Shown: positions 24,813 to 33,396 of the stretch, in pieces
How the letters are laid out: every line of letters starts with the position of its first letter
How positions within the stretch are numbered: position 1 is the first letter of the stretch
DNA from: Cognataquiflexum gelatinilyticum
GTDB lineage: Bacteria > Bacteroidota > Bacteroidia > Cytophagales > Cyclobacteriaceae
Length of the DNA stretch: 64,000 nucleotides
Direction: 5' to 3'
Assembly (NCBI RefSeq): GCF_024813435.1
Contig: NZ_JANAEZ010000002.1
Coordinates: 372,001-436,000 of the forward strand
The notes under the pieces: model-generated
What the model saw: the letters and a program-made list of their open reading frames with translations, nothing else
Databases searched by the model: none
Told to the model about the DNA's origin: nothing
Position numbers and translations under genes: made by a program

Positions 24813-27704
24813 ATGAAGATTAATCTTAATCCCTCTACCAAGTTTGAAAATAGGCACAACGGCCCTTCAGCCGATGAAATTGCCGTCATGTTAAATAAAA
24901 TCGGAGCGGCTACCCTGAATGAACTGATTGACCAAACGATCCCGAAATCCATCCAATTGGAGAGACCATTGGACCTTCCGGAGGCAAAATCCGAAGCAGG
25001 ATTTCTAAAGGAGTTTCAGAAACTGGCATCCAAAAACAGGATTTTCAAATCCTATATTGGGATGGGTTATTATGATACCATTGTGCCGGGGGTGATTTTG
25101 AGAAATATCCTTGAGAACCCGGGATGGTATACTGCTTACACTCCTTACCAAGCAGAGATCGCTCAGGGTCGTTTGGAAGCGTTGATCAACTACCAGACAA
25201 TGGTCATGGACCTGACAGGAATGGAGATGGCAAATGCTTCCCTTCTTGACGAAGCCACTGCTGCTGCCGAAGCCATGACGATGCTCTATGCTTCCAAGCC
25301 GAAGGAAAAGAAAAATGCACACACCTACTTTGTAGATGAAAAAATATTCCCTCAGACTAGGGATTTGCTGATCACCCGTTCTGCCCCAATCGGAATCGAA
25401 TTGGTGATTGCACCGCTTTCCACTTTGGACTTGACTGATCCGAATCTTTTTGGGGTAATGGTCCAATATCCAAACCTCGATGGGGAAGTTATCAACCATG
25501 CTGATCTGGTTGCAGCTGCCAAAGAGAACAATGTTTTGACTGCTTTTGCTTCTGACTTATTGAGCTTGACTTTATTGACTCCTCCAGGGGAAATGGGCGC
25601 TGATGTAGTCGTCGGAACAAGCCAAAGATTGGGTGTCCCAATGGGTTATGGCGGTCCGCATGCAGCCTTTTTTGCTACCAAAGAAGCTTATAAAAGACAG
25701 GTTCCTGGTAGAATTATCGGTGTTTCTGTAGATAAGGACGGAAACAAAGCCTACAGAATGGCGCTTCAGACCCGTGAGCAACATATAAAAAGAGAAAAAG
25801 CAACTTCCAATATCTGTACGGCGCAAGTTCTCCTTTCTGTGATGGCAGGAATGTATGCGGTTTATCATGGTCCAAAGGGATTGAAAGAAATCGCTTTGAG
25901 AACACATGGCTTAACACAGTTGACAGCCAAGGCACTTGCAGAAATCGGTTTTGAGCAGACGAACAAAACCTATTTTGACACCATTAAAATAAAAACCGAT
26001 TCAGTTCAGCAGTCAAAAATCAAAGCATTTGCTGTTTCTTCAGAATTAAATTTCAGGTACGAAGAAGGTGCTATTCTGCTTTCTTTCGATGAGGTCAAAA
26101 CTTTGAAGGATGTCAAAACACTTGTGGAGGTTTTTGCAAAATCCACCAACCAAAAGATAAAATCAACTTGGGAGGAACTGGTCGCAGGACTGGAAATCAA
26201 CCTTCCTGAAGGTATCAATAGGAAGTCAGAATACCTGACTCACCCGGTTTTCAACCAATACCATTCAGAGCACGAGATGCTCAGGTATATCAAAAGGCTT
26301 GAAAACAAAGATCTTTCCTTGGTTCATTCGATGATTTCCTTGGGTTCATGTACCATGAAACTCAACGCCACTACCGAAATGATCCCTGTGACTTGGCCTG
26401 AATTCGGTCAATTACATCCTTTCTGCCCACAGGATCAGGCAGCAGGGTATTATGAGATGTTCCAAAACCTTAGAAATTGGCTGACTGAAATCACAGGTTT
26501 TGCAGATACTTCTCTCCAGCCAAACTCCGGTGCTCAGGGTGAATATGCAGGTTTGATGGTCATCAGAGCTTATCACATCAGCCGTGGCGATCACCACAGG
26601 AACATCGCTTTGATCCCAACTTCTGCCCATGGTACCAATCCTGCTTCTGCTGTCATGGCAGGAATGAAGGTTGTTTTGGTGAAATGTGACGAAAGAGGAA
26701 ACATCGATGTCGCTGACCTGAAAGCCAAAGCTGAAGAGCATTCCAATGATTTATCGGCATTGATGGTCACTTATCCTTCCACCCATGGGGTATTTGAGGA
26801 GGCTATCCAGGAAATCTGCCAGATCATCCATGACCATGGCGGTCAGGTCTATATGGATGGAGCAAATATGAATGCGCAGGTTGGTCTTACCAGCCCTGGC
26901 AGAATCGGTGCAGATGTCTGTCACTTGAATCTCCACAAAACATTCTGTATCCCTCACGGTGGTGGTGGCCCTGGAATGGGACCTATCAGCGTTGCCAAGC
27001 AATTGGTCCCATTCCTTCCGGGAAATCCTGTTGTTGAAACAGGGGGAACCCAGGCAATCCACGCGATATCCGCTGCACCTTTTGGCAGTGCAAGCATCCT
27101 TCCGATTTCCTATGCCTACATCGCAATGATGGGAGGAGAAGGACTGACCAATGCTACCAAAATCGCCATCCTAAATGCCAACTATATCAAAGCCAGACTT
27201 GAAGCGCATTATCCGATCCTTTATACAGGGATTCATGGCAGGGCTGCTCACGAGATGATTTTGGATTGTAGGGCTTTCAAGGAATTTGGCGTAGAGGTAG
27301 AAGACATTGCGAAAAGATTGATGGATTATGGATTCCATGCTCCTACTGTTTCTTTCCCTGTGGCCGGAACCTTGATGATCGAGCCGACTGAGTCTGAGAC
27401 TATGGCTGAACTTGACAGGTTCTGCGATGCGATGATCGCTATCAGACATGAAATCCAGGAAGTTTCCGACGGCAACGCAGACAAAGAAAACAACGTCTTG
27501 AAAAATGCACCGCACACAGCGGCACTGGCTTTGGCAGATAATTGGGATTTCCCATACTCAAGAGAAAAAGCAGTGTATCCGTTGCCATATGTGAAAGGGA
27601 ATAAATTCTGGCCAACCGTCAGAAGAATCGATTCAGCCTTCGGTGACAGAAATTTGGTTTGCAGCTGTATTCCTGTTGAGGAATATGTCGAGGCAGAAGC
27701 CTAA
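24813..27704 (+). CDS. gcvP: Glycine dehydrogenase (aminomethyl-transferring), P protein
   Basis: 963 aa, a fused P1-P2 P protein of the glycine cleavage system. It decarboxylates glycine with PLP and transfers the aminomethyl group to lipoylated GcvH. N-terminal FENRHNGPSADEIAVML and YIGMGYYDTIVPGVILRNILENPGWYTAYTPYQ are signature sequences. The PLP lysine is in LNLHKTFCIPHGGGGPGMGP near residue 708. The C-terminal RRIDSAFGDRNLVCSCIPVEEY is typical. The partner genes gcvT and gcvH are not in the window. A strong terminator follows. Confidence 0.98.
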   Translation: MKINLNPSTKFENRHNGPSADEIAVMLNKIGAATLNELIDQTIPKSIQLERPLDLPEAKSEAGFLKEFQKLASKNRIFKSYIGMGYYDTIVPGVILRNILENPGWYTAYTPYQAEIAQGRLEALINYQTMVMDLTGMEMANASLLDEATAAAEAMTMLYASKPKEKKNAHTYFVDEKIFPQTRDLLITRSAPIGIELVIAPLSTLDLTDPNLFGVMVQYPNLDGEVINHADLVAAAKENNVLTAFASDLLSLTLLTPPGEMGADVVVGTSQRLGVPMGYGGPHAAFFATKEAYKRQVPGRIIGVSVDKDGNKAYRMALQTREQHIKREKATSNICTAQVLLSVMAGMYAVYHGPKGLKEIALRTHGLTQLTAKALAEIGFEQTNKTYFDTIKIKTDSVQQSKIKAFAVSSELNFRYEEGAILLSFDEVKTLKDVKTLVEVFAKSTNQKIKSTWEELVAGLEINLPEGINRKSEYLTHPVFNQYHSEHEMLRYIKRLENKDLSLVHSMISLGSCTMKLNATTEMIPVTWPEFGQLHPFCPQDQAAGYYEMFQNLRNWLTEITGFADTSLQPNSGAQGEYAGLMVIRAYHISRGDHHRNIALIPTSAHGTNPASAVMAGMKVVLVKCDERGNIDVADLKAKAEEHSNDLSALMVTYPSTHGVFEEAIQEICQIIHDHGGQVYMDGANMNAQVGLTSPGRIGADVCHLNLHKTFCIPHGGGGPGMGPISVAKQLVPFLPGNPVVETGGTQAIHAISAAPFGSASILPISYAYIAMMGGEGLTNATKIAILNANYIKARLEAHYPILYTGIHGRAAHEMILDCRAFKEFGVEVEDIAKRLMDYGFHAPTVSFPVAGTLMIEPTESETMAELDRFCDAMIAIRHEIQEVSDGNADKENNVLKNAPHTAALALADNWDFPYSREKAVYPLPYVKGNKFWPTVRRIDSAFGDRNLVCSCIPVEEYVEAEA

Positions 27705-27731
27705 CAAATGATTATAATACTATTTATAAAG

Positions 27732-27755
27732 AAAGGAGCCGAGAGGCTCCTTTTG
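27732..27755 (+). terminator. Rho-independent terminator of gcvP
   Basis: Perfect stem AAAGGAGCC (27732-27740), loop GAGA, GGCTCCTTT (27745-27753) running into T, 28 bp after the gcvP stop. Confidence 0.9.
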
Positions 27756-27800
27756 TGGTTTGGGAAATATTTTAATTTTGATTATTCTAATACGAAAAAT

Positions 27801-27968
27801 ATGACAGTAGTTATAGATAAAAACAATTTAAAGCAACTCTCAAAGATTCTCGCTGAAAAGTTGGGCGAAAGCAAGGCACCTGGGAATCTGTCAAACCATT
27901 TCGGGAAACTGAAAAGAAATATTGATGGCTTGGATTACCAGATCGAAATGAGGAAAAATGAAGATTGA
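27801..27968 (+). CDS. Very small hypothetical protein
   Basis: 55 aa from the ATG at 27801 (MTVVIDKNNLKQLSKILAEK); the ORF extends upstream but would then cover the gcvP terminator. Charged and helical with a short beta start, it looks like a small antitoxin or DNA-binding-type peptide (HFGKLKRNIDGLDYQIEMRKNED). No toxin-like gene follows. It may be an orphan antitoxin or a free-standing small protein. Confidence 0.5.
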   Translation: MTVVIDKNNLKQLSKILAEKLGESKAPGNLSNHFGKLKRNIDGLDYQIEMRKNED

Positions 27969-28197
27969 TTTTGTAGCTGATACCAATTTTCAAAATTAAG
28001 TCCATGAGGGACAAAAAATTGTCAAACCTTTTTTAAATAGATTTTCGAAAACTATCTTTTCGACTACTTTTAGATAGGTAATTGAGTCTCTTCTCTTTTT
28101 CAAATATTCCTAGTTAAAAACATTCCTTTTCTTTTTTACCTCTCTTTTCACCAAATTGAATCTCGGTATTGCAATTCCTACTACCTATTCCAAAACC

Positions 28198-29781
28198 ATG
28201 AAGCGCATATTATTTCTATTTATAATTCTGCTCTACTCAAACTTCGCTTTCTCTCAAATCCAAAAGAACTGGGCTTGGGGTGGGCCGATTGATCCTTTGC
28301 AGGCAAAGTTTCAGGTGGTGCACTACCACCTTGAATTGGAGATTTTTCCCGAAAAACAGGAAATCCAAGGCTTCAACCGGGTTTCTTTTTCTTCTCAAGA
28401 GAAATTGGACACCTTGAGACTAAATCTCATCGAGGAATACACCGTCAGCAAAATCGTCATGGATGGAAAGGAAATCGCTTTCCGTCATTTTGGGGATACT
28501 TTGGATATTTTTCCCATTGATTGCACCTGTCAGGATGTGGAAATCCACTATGGGGGCAAAACCCCGATCGCCGTCCGTCCCCCATGGACCGGAGGTTTTA
28601 CGTGGGAAATCGATCAATTGGATAACCATTGGATGGGGTTGTCTTCCCAAAACGAAGGGGCTAAAATCTTCATGCCCAGTCTTGACCATCCTTCTAGCGA
28701 ACCGGTAAATGGCGTGGACCTTATTTTTACCGCACCTGAACCTTATTTTGTCGCTTCCAATGGCCGACTCGTGGATACCAAAAAATCCGATGAAAAAATC
28801 ACATATCATTGGACGACCCAATATCCAATCAACAATTACAACATCAATTTTACTTTAGGTGTGTTCCATCAAGAATCCAAGATTTTCACAAGTTCCGACG
28901 GTACCGAAATCCCCATGTTTGTGTATGTCTTACAAGAAAACAGGGGCAAGGCCAAAGCGCTTTTGGATGTGTTGGACAACTCTGCAAAGACCTTGGAAAA
29001 ATACTTAGGACCTTATCCGTTTCCCAATGATAAAATCGCAGTAGTCGAAACTCCTTACCTCGGTATGGAGCATCAGACCATCAATGCCTATGGCAATAAT
29101 TTCCAGTTTGTACCCATGGGGACGGTTCAATATGATTGGTTGCTGCACCACGAACTCGGTCACGAATGGTTTGGGAATAAGGTTTCTGTAAAAGATTGGG
29201 CTGATTTCTGGTTGCACGAAGGGTTGACGGCTTATGGGGATTGGCTGTTTTTCCTCGAGCATGGGGGTGAAGATGCCTACCTAGAAAAAGTCGCCTCCGT
29301 CCGCAAGGGAATCGCCAATGCGAGACCGGTGGTTTCTCCGCGAAATTCCACTTCGGATTATGCTTACCATCCTGAGATTTATACCAAGGGAGCTTTTATC
29401 ATCCATTCATTGCGGTATTATCTGGGAGATGAGGTCTTTTTCCCGATGCTCAAAGCCTTTGCTTCGGACGAACGATTTATCTATGAAAACCTTGTAGAGA
29501 CGGCCGACTTCACAGGTTTTGTGCAGCAATATACTGGACAGGATCTGGAAGGGTTTTTTGATATGTACCTGAAAAGTATCCGCATTCCGAAAGTGAAAGT
29601 GTCCAAAAAAGGAAAGAAAGGCTATGCTGTGAGTCTTCCGAATATCACATTTTCGATGCCTGTCGAGATCAAGACTTCGAATGGAATGGAAAAACATGTC
29701 CTTTCCTCCAAGCCTGTGATGGTCAAAAGTGCAGGTCCGATTGAAGTTGATCCGCGTGGGTGGTATTTGCTGGAAAAATAA
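28198..29781 (+). CDS. M1-family (aminopeptidase N-like) zinc metallopeptidase, short form
   Basis: 527 aa from the ATG at 28198, which yields the signal peptide MKRILFLFIILLYSNFAFSQ. An N-terminal beta-sandwich (VVHYHLELEIFPEKQEIQGFNRVSF) precedes the catalytic domain. GMEHQTINAYG corresponds to the GxMEN exopeptidase loop. The zinc site HELGHEWFGN plus the downstream glutamate in HEGLTAYGDW is intact near residues 317-340. Much shorter than PepN (about 870 aa): it lacks the large C-terminal helical domain. Secreted peptide scavenging is the likely role. Confidence 0.9.
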   Translation: MKRILFLFIILLYSNFAFSQIQKNWAWGGPIDPLQAKFQVVHYHLELEIFPEKQEIQGFNRVSFSSQEKLDTLRLNLIEEYTVSKIVMDGKEIAFRHFGDTLDIFPIDCTCQDVEIHYGGKTPIAVRPPWTGGFTWEIDQLDNHWMGLSSQNEGAKIFMPSLDHPSSEPVNGVDLIFTAPEPYFVASNGRLVDTKKSDEKITYHWTTQYPINNYNINFTLGVFHQESKIFTSSDGTEIPMFVYVLQENRGKAKALLDVLDNSAKTLEKYLGPYPFPNDKIAVVETPYLGMEHQTINAYGNNFQFVPMGTVQYDWLLHHELGHEWFGNKVSVKDWADFWLHEGLTAYGDWLFFLEHGGEDAYLEKVASVRKGIANARPVVSPRNSTSDYAYHPEIYTKGAFIIHSLRYYLGDEVFFPMLKAFASDERFIYENLVETADFTGFVQQYTGQDLEGFFDMYLKSIRIPKVKVSKKGKKGYAVSLPNITFSMPVEIKTSNGMEKHVLSSKPVMVKSAGPIEVDPRGWYLLEK

Positions 29782-29785
29782 AGCC

Positions 29786-29862
29786 CACGAAGACACGAAG
29801 GCACAAAGAATGGCTCGCAAGGTCGATTTTGTGGTTCCCGCAAAAACGCAAGGGCGCAAAGA
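29786..29862 (+). repeat. Octamer-phased degenerate repeats (CRCRAAGR), two blocks
   Basis: Three abutting octamers CACGAAGA CACGAAGG CACAAAGA (29786-29809), then after 29 bases CGCAAAAA CGCAAGGG CGCAAAGA (29839-29862). The first block starts 5 bp after the M1 peptidase stop. The phase is exactly 8 bp in each block. Confidence 0.75.
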
Positions 29863-29999
29863 TTTGTAGACGTGTGGCTTAAAGCCTTTAGACTTTATAA
29901 CTCGCAATCAATAAGCGAACAATATCAAATTTATTCGGATTCTTACTTTGGAATGAACCTGCTTTTTGGATAAAAATAATTACTTTCATTCCCAAACCA

Positions 30000-30023
30000 T
30001 TTGTGACTTTGTGCCTTTGCGTG
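30000..30023 (-). repeat. Inverted octamer block before the MFS gene
   Basis: TTTGTGAC TTTGTGCC TTTGCGTG are three exact-phase octamers. Their complement (CACGCAAA GGCACAAA GTCACAAA) is the same family as 29786-29862, in inverse orientation. It lies 12 bp before the MFS ATG. Confidence 0.7.
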
Positions 30024-30034
30024 AACCCTCATCT

Positions 30035-31273
30035 ATGAATTCAAAACTACTCGTCCGGCTCTCCCTGATTTTCAACTACATGGTATTCGCTGTGTTGCTC
30101 AACTCAGTGGGAGCAGTCATCCTGCAGGTTCAGCGGACTTTTGATGTCAGCAAGGCTGAAGCTTCGGTTTTGGAAGGTTTCAAGGATTTGCCTATCGCCA
30201 TTTTCTCATTTATTGTAGCCTCATTTCTTCCAAAACTTGGGATCCGAAAAGGCATGTTGATCGCTTTGTTTGCAGTGGCGGCCATGTGCTTCTTGATGCC
30301 GGTGATTGCCGATGAGTTCTGGTATTTCAAGGTGTTGTTTGCCGTGGTTGGGGTCTCCTTTGCGATCATCAAAGTCAGTGTCTTTGCATCGATCGGCTTG
30401 GTGACTGACTCGCCAAAAGAACACAGCAGCCTGATGAGCACCATTGAGGGTTTCTTTATGGTCGGGGTATTGCTTGGCAATGTATTCTTCAGCCTTTTTG
30501 TCAACGACAGCGACCCTACCTCCCAATCCTGGCTGAACATTTACTGGTACCTCGGAGCGATGACTTTGGTAGCTGCTTTGTTGCTGTTTTTTGCCCAAAT
30601 CAATGAAACTGAATCCAAAAGGGAAAACACCAAGGCTTCGGATGAATTCTTCGACATGATAAAGCTTGTCGCCAAACCGCTTGTGTTAGTATTCGCGGCA
30701 TCGGCCTTTTTGTTTGTACTGATTGAGCAAAGTTTCATGACCTGGACACCGACATTCTATCAGGATGTATTGAAAGTCCCGGCAAGTATGGGAATCCAAG
30801 CGGGTGCGGTTTTGGCAGGAGCATTGGCTATCGGAAGGTTGTTGGCAGGATTTGTATTGAAAAAAATCCATTGGCTCACCTTCACACTTACTTGTACCAT
30901 TCTTGTTGGAGCCTGTGTTTTGTTGACTTTGCCGCTCACTTCCGATCTTCCGGTCATGAATGAAACAATTACTTGGTTCAATGCTCCTTTCGTCGTTTAC
31001 CTTTTTCCCATATTGGGAATCTTCTTGGCACCGATTTATCCCACGATCAATTCTGTGGTATTAAGTGCACTGCCAAGGTATATGCAAAGTTCCATGTCTG
31101 GCCTGATTGTGGTGTTTTCTGCCTTGGGTGGGACAACAGGATCGATCATCACCGGAAATATATTTGAAGCATATGGTGGCACCACCGCATTTTATTTTTC
31201 GCTGATTCCTATTGTAGGACTTTGCATCATATTAATTTTGTTGAACATTCAAGTCAGGAAACAAGCAGCATGA
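30035..31273 (+). CDS. MFS transporter, probable sugar permease
   Basis: 412 aa from the ATG at 30035; an extended start at 29966 would translate through the octamer repeats and lacks sense. About twelve membrane helices are visible, beginning LLVRLSLIFNYMVFAVLLNSVGAVILQVQ, with a polar central loop (NETESKRENTKASDEFF). The stop codon overlaps the ATG of the trehalase gene (ATGA), so they are translationally coupled. A role in taking up trehalose or a related disaccharide is inferred from this coupling. Confidence 0.85.
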   Translation: MNSKLLVRLSLIFNYMVFAVLLNSVGAVILQVQRTFDVSKAEASVLEGFKDLPIAIFSFIVASFLPKLGIRKGMLIALFAVAAMCFLMPVIADEFWYFKVLFAVVGVSFAIIKVSVFASIGLVTDSPKEHSSLMSTIEGFFMVGVLLGNVFFSLFVNDSDPTSQSWLNIYWYLGAMTLVAALLLFFAQINETESKRENTKASDEFFDMIKLVAKPLVLVFAASAFLFVLIEQSFMTWTPTFYQDVLKVPASMGIQAGAVLAGALAIGRLLAGFVLKKIHWLTFTLTCTILVGACVLLTLPLTSDLPVMNETITWFNAPFVVYLFPILGIFLAPIYPTINSVVLSALPRYMQSSMSGLIVVFSALGGTTGSIITGNIFEAYGGTTAFYFSLIPIVGLCIILILLNIQVRKQAA

Positions 31274-32793
31274 AATTTTACGAGCAACCGGAAGACATAT
31301 ACCTGGAACTTTTTGAAGTGATCCAGATGAGCGGGGTTTTTCCTGATTCCAAGACTTTCGTGGACAGCATTCCCAAGCGGGATGTCCATGACATTTTGAA
31401 GGATTTTTACGAGGAAATAAAAACCCCGGGATTTGACCTGAAATCATTTCTTGACAAAAACTTTGATTATCCTGAAGAACCGGAATACAAAAAACTCAAT
31501 CTCCCCAAAGCCATCAATCTAGAGGACAGGCTCAAGTTGCAATGGGATCTCCTTACCAGAGAAGCGGATGAAGAGGTAGAAAATTCCAGTCTGATACCTT
31601 TGCCACATCCCTACATTGTGCCGGGAGGAAGGTTTCGGGAGATCTATTATTGGGACAGTTATTTTACCATGCTGGGGTTGAAAGTCTCGGGAAGAACTGA
31701 CCTGATCGAAAACATGGTGGATAATTTTGCCCACCTGATCCGAACCGTCGGCCATATTCCCAATGGAAACAGAACTTACTTCCTGTCCAGATCGCAGCCT
31801 CCCTTCTTTGCCAAAATGGTGGAATTGCTGTCTGAAGCAAAGGGAGACGAAGAAATCATCAAGAAGTATCAACCTGAGATATGGATGGAATACCTCTTTT
31901 GGATTGAAGGGGAAACAGAGATTCCTTTGCCCGGAAAATATTATAATCGTGTGGTCAGGATGGATGACGACACCGCGCTTAACAGGTATTGGGATGATGA
32001 AAACACCCCGCGAGCAGAATCCTTTGTGGAGGACGTGGAACTTTCTGACCAATCCACCCGCTTCCCAGAAAAGGTTTTCCGCAACTTGAGGGCTGCCTGT
32101 GAATCAGGTTGGGACTTCAGTTCAAGATGGCTTTATGATCCCAATGACCTGAGAAGTGTACAGACCATTGCCTTGATTCCAATAGACCTCAATGTGCTGC
32201 TTGCCGAAACGGAGCGGATCATTATTAGAGGCATGAAACTAGAGAAAGAAGATTCCAAGGAAATCACGAGGATGGAACTGTTCCACAAAAACAGGATGGA
32301 GGGAATTGAGCGCTATTGTTGGGAAGAGGAAAGGGGAATCTATTTGGATTACCATATCAAGTTTAAGGAAAAAGTAGAGCGACCTTCTTTGGCCATGCTG
32401 TATCCCCTGTATTCCGGAATGGCCACTTCAGAACAAGGAGCTCGGGTATTGGAATATGTTGAAAAGAATTTCCTAAAGCCGGGAGGATTGGTAACGACCA
32501 ATTTCAATACCGGACAGCAATGGGATGCTCCAAACGGATGGGCGCCGCTTCAGTGGATAGGTTTTCAGGCCATGCTCAACTATAGCAGAAAAGACCTGTC
32601 CAAAACCTTGGCAGAGAGGTGGACTTACCTCAACGAATCTGTTTTTGACCGAACCGGAAAGATGATGGAAAAGTATAACGTAGAAGACCTTAGCCTCGAA
32701 GCCGGAGGCGGAGAATATCCTGTTCAGGATGGATTCGGTTGGACAAATGGCGTGTACCTTGCAATGAAAGAGTGGCTAAGGGAAAATCAATAA
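31270..32793 (+). CDS. treF: Trehalase, glycoside hydrolase family 37
   Basis: 507 aa from the ATG at 31270, inside the ATGA overlap with the MFS gene. GH37 signatures are clear: PGGRFREIYYWDSYFTMLGL near residue 115 and QQWDAPNGWAPLQW near 415, then GGGEYPVQDGFGWTNGVYL at the end. No signal peptide, so it resembles cytoplasmic TreF-type trehalase that splits alpha,alpha-trehalose into two glucose. With the permease upstream it makes a two-gene trehalose utilisation unit. Confidence 0.95.
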   Translation: MKFYEQPEDIYLELFEVIQMSGVFPDSKTFVDSIPKRDVHDILKDFYEEIKTPGFDLKSFLDKNFDYPEEPEYKKLNLPKAINLEDRLKLQWDLLTREADEEVENSSLIPLPHPYIVPGGRFREIYYWDSYFTMLGLKVSGRTDLIENMVDNFAHLIRTVGHIPNGNRTYFLSRSQPPFFAKMVELLSEAKGDEEIIKKYQPEIWMEYLFWIEGETEIPLPGKYYNRVVRMDDDTALNRYWDDENTPRAESFVEDVELSDQSTRFPEKVFRNLRAACESGWDFSSRWLYDPNDLRSVQTIALIPIDLNVLLAETERIIIRGMKLEKEDSKEITRMELFHKNRMEGIERYCWEEERGIYLDYHIKFKEKVERPSLAMLYPLYSGMATSEQGARVLEYVEKNFLKPGGLVTTNFNTGQQWDAPNGWAPLQWIGFQAMLNYSRKDLSKTLAERWTYLNESVFDRTGKMMEKYNVEDLSLEAGGGEYPVQDGFGWTNGVYLAMKEWLRENQ

Positions 32794-32869
32794 AAATTCC
32801 AAATAACCCATCAAAAATTGCAATCATAATTTTTCTAATGGGCGATTCACAAAAAGTTAATGAAATGGA

Positions 32870-33229
32870 ATGAGTTCAAATTATGTAAAAGGAATGAAAT
32901 CTAAAAAATGGACTCCAATCTCAATTTCTGAACTTCAAAAATTGATTGAGTTAGGAATTTCTAAAATGTCAATCTATGAAATAGATCTTTGGAATAAATT
33001 TTTAATCAAACCAACTAAATGGAAGGAAGTCTTCAATGGAGAAGAAGGAAATGGGTTTTGGGTTGTTGCAATCTTCGATAACAAAGTGATTTGGTATAAT
33101 GATATTGAAGAAGGTTTTAATATTTCTACATATACTAAATATGGAGAAATTGATGAGTATTGCGCTGAACAAGATGAGCTTCAATGGACGATTAAAAAAA
33201 TAATAAATGCAACAAATTTACCCAAATAG
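32870..33229 (+). CDS. AT-rich orphan hypothetical protein (immunity-like composition)
   Basis: 119 aa (alternative start at 32897). Soluble and rich in Trp, Tyr, Ile and Asp: FWVVAIFDNKVIWYNDIEEGFNISTYTKYG. Base composition is clearly more AT-rich than the trehalase before it and the phosphoesterase after it, suggesting recent acquisition. The size and the WVVAIF...WYNDIEEGF pattern recall families scattered beside toxin systems, but no toxin is adjacent. I assign no function. Confidence 0.65.
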   Translation: MSSNYVKGMKSKKWTPISISELQKLIELGISKMSIYEIDLWNKFLIKPTKWKEVFNGEEGNGFWVVAIFDNKVIWYNDIEEGFNISTYTKYGEIDEYCAEQDELQWTIKKIINATNLPK

Positions 33230-33396
33230 CTTATGATTGGTAAACTGTTAAATTCAAGGTTTTCAGCTCTTATCCAAATTCAATAAAACGCCAAAATTGC
33301 ATCAAGTCATATTCAAAATGATAAAATTTCCTTTCATTTTTTAAAAACCTGTTTTTTGCCGTTAGCTTTAGATTCCAATACCAACCATTTCCTCCC

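Noticed and set aside
27801..27968. Toxin-antitoxin pair
   Set aside because: The small ORF could resemble an antitoxin, but no toxin-like ORF is on either side, so I kept it as a hypothetical protein only.
28156..28200. Upstream in-frame start for the M1 peptidase
   Set aside because: Starting at 28198 gives a clean signal peptide; the longer form puts 14 polar residues before it.
29786..30023. CRISPR array
   Set aside because: Units are 8 bp and abut one another without spacers; no cas genes in the window.
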